From NCBI GenBank assembly GCA_011050615.1, contig DRFJ01000047.1:36769-100768 (forward strand): a stretch of DNA of 64,000 nt, in the 5' to 3' direction. The notes under the pieces were generated by a model. It was not told the DNA's origin. It saw nothing but the letters and a program-made list of their open reading frames with translations, and searched no databases. Origin of the DNA: Bacteroidota bacterium (GTDB lineage Bacteria > Bacteroidota > Bacteroidia > Bacteroidales > VadinHA17). This document shows positions 63,738 through 64,000 of this stretch, piece by piece. Within the stretch, counting starts at the first letter, position 1. Every line of letters begins with the position of its first letter. Made by a program: the position numbers and the translations under genes.

Positions 63738-64000
63738 TTAACGCCTGCCCCTTTTTGTTGCTGATGTAGATTTGCTGTTATTCCTTGATCCTGTGTTGCT
63801 TCGTACCGCACTGCTTCCGGTGTTTCTGCTTGATGAGCTCCGCACTGCACTGCTTCCGGAGCTTCTTCCCGATGAGTTTCTGACGGCACTGCCGCGTGTA
63901 TTCCTGTTTGATGAGTTCCGCACTGCACTGCTTCCGGAGCTTCTTCCCGATGAGCTTCTGACGGCACTGCCGCGTGTATTCCTGTTTGATGAGTTCCGCA
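63738..64000 (-). CDS. Ser/Arg-rich repeat protein, C-terminal part (cut by window edge)
   Basis: The minus-strand frame is open to the window edge and encodes at least 87 residues, ending RNNSKSTSATKRGRR. It is made of tandem copies, such as RNSSNRNTRGSAVRNSSGRS and SGSSAV, then a shorter RSSSSRNTGSSAV and RSNTGS. The DNA shows two 78-bp repeat units (63841-63918 and 63919-63996) that differ at very few positions. Its start lies outside the window. It resembles the C-terminal tail of the neighbouring lipoprotein in composition; 158 nt separate the two. Confidence 0.75.
   Translation of the reverse strand, partial: RNSSNRNTRGSAVRSSSGRSSGSSAVRNSSNRNTRGSAVRNSSGRSSGSSAVRSSSSRNTGSSAVRSNTGSRNNSKSTSATKRGRR
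63841..63996 (-). repeat. Tandem repeat, 78-bp unit, two copies
   Basis: Two adjacent 78-bp units (63841-63918, 63919-63996) are nearly identical and in phase with 26-residue protein repeats in the Ser/Arg-rich gene. The array reaches the window edge and may be longer. Confidence 0.9.

Noticed and set aside
63701..63967. Alternative minus-strand frame rich in Glu, Ala and His over the terminal repeat.
   Set aside because: It is a shadow of the repeat; the Ser/Arg frame is open to the window edge and matches the neighbour's composition.
63841..63996. 78-bp direct repeats considered as a CRISPR array.
   Set aside because: The units are adjacent without spacers and stay in phase with a Ser/Arg-rich protein.

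Overview
The window looks like chromosomal DNA from an anaerobic member of the Bacteroidota, most likely the Bacteroidales or a close relative. The evidence is ExbB/ExbD/TonB energy-transfer genes, many lipoproteins with Bacteroidota-type lipoboxes, a protein ending in a CHU_C/gliding-type C-terminal domain (type IX secretion cargo), promoters of the Bacteroidota type (TTTG about 20 nt ahead of TAnnTTTG), weak Shine-Dalgarno signals, and a set of pectin-active glycoside hydrolases. Rubredoxin, an oxygen-sensitive acyl-CoA dehydratase activase, a sodium-pumping methylmalonyl-CoA decarboxylase and a polyferredoxin point to anaerobic metabolism. I could not run any search, so family assignments rest on motifs I recognise in the translations.

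Layout. 1-3.0 kb: end of an exbB-exbD-tonB operon, then a TSUP permease and a single-domain response regulator on the minus strand. 3.1-4.4 kb: glyA. 4.5-12.0 kb: a plus-strand pectin/rhamnogalacturonan cluster (CBM9-like lipoprotein, GH29, GH28, GH106) without SusC/SusD. 12-21 kb: zinc alcohol dehydrogenase, a cysteine desulfurase-SelD fusion, a PLP decarboxylase, an RRM protein, a quinone-reductase-like enzyme, a CHAD protein and TrmO. 21-25.6 kb: TVP38-type and porin-like membrane proteins, followed by a decayed zone with remnants of MerR, pirin, nitroreductase and KefB-type genes around an intact metallo-beta-lactamase-fold gene. 25.7-29.4 kb: tRNA-Lys and two tandem ClC genes. 29.5-40 kb: a T9SS-type protein, Rel/SpoT, a Fur-like regulator, a 1419-residue acyl-CoA dehydratase activase, purA and a SPOR lipoprotein. 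40-47 kb: acyl-CoA ligase, GH2, an HD protein with an isocitrate/isopropylmalate dehydrogenase, and PepD.

47.2-54.4 kb is one long minus-strand run: methylmalonyl-CoA epimerase, decarboxylase alpha, delta, biotin carrier and beta subunits, then a CitD-CitE fusion, CitF and rubredoxin. It suggests that succinate-to-propionate decarboxylation, which pumps sodium ions, is combined with citrate cleavage. 54.6-60.1 kb holds two divergent units facing each other across 298 bp: on the minus strand a Tat-exported DUF362 protein and a membrane polyferredoxin, on the plus strand larC-larE-larB for the nickel-pincer nucleotide cofactor. No LarA lies in the window. The last 4 kb carry WbqC, a FadL/OmpP1-like porin, and two neighbouring low-complexity Ser/Arg-rich proteins, the second cut by the window edge and built on 78-bp tandem repeats.

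The most interesting points are the Lar/DUF362 arrangement with a large inverted repeat between the two units, the CitD-CitE fusion with a non-standard prosthetic-group site, the desulfurase-SelD fusion, the ClC pair lacking the internal proton glutamate, and six previously unmarked gene remnants (a molybdenum-carrier-like protein, CorA, MerR, pirin, nitroreductase and KefB).
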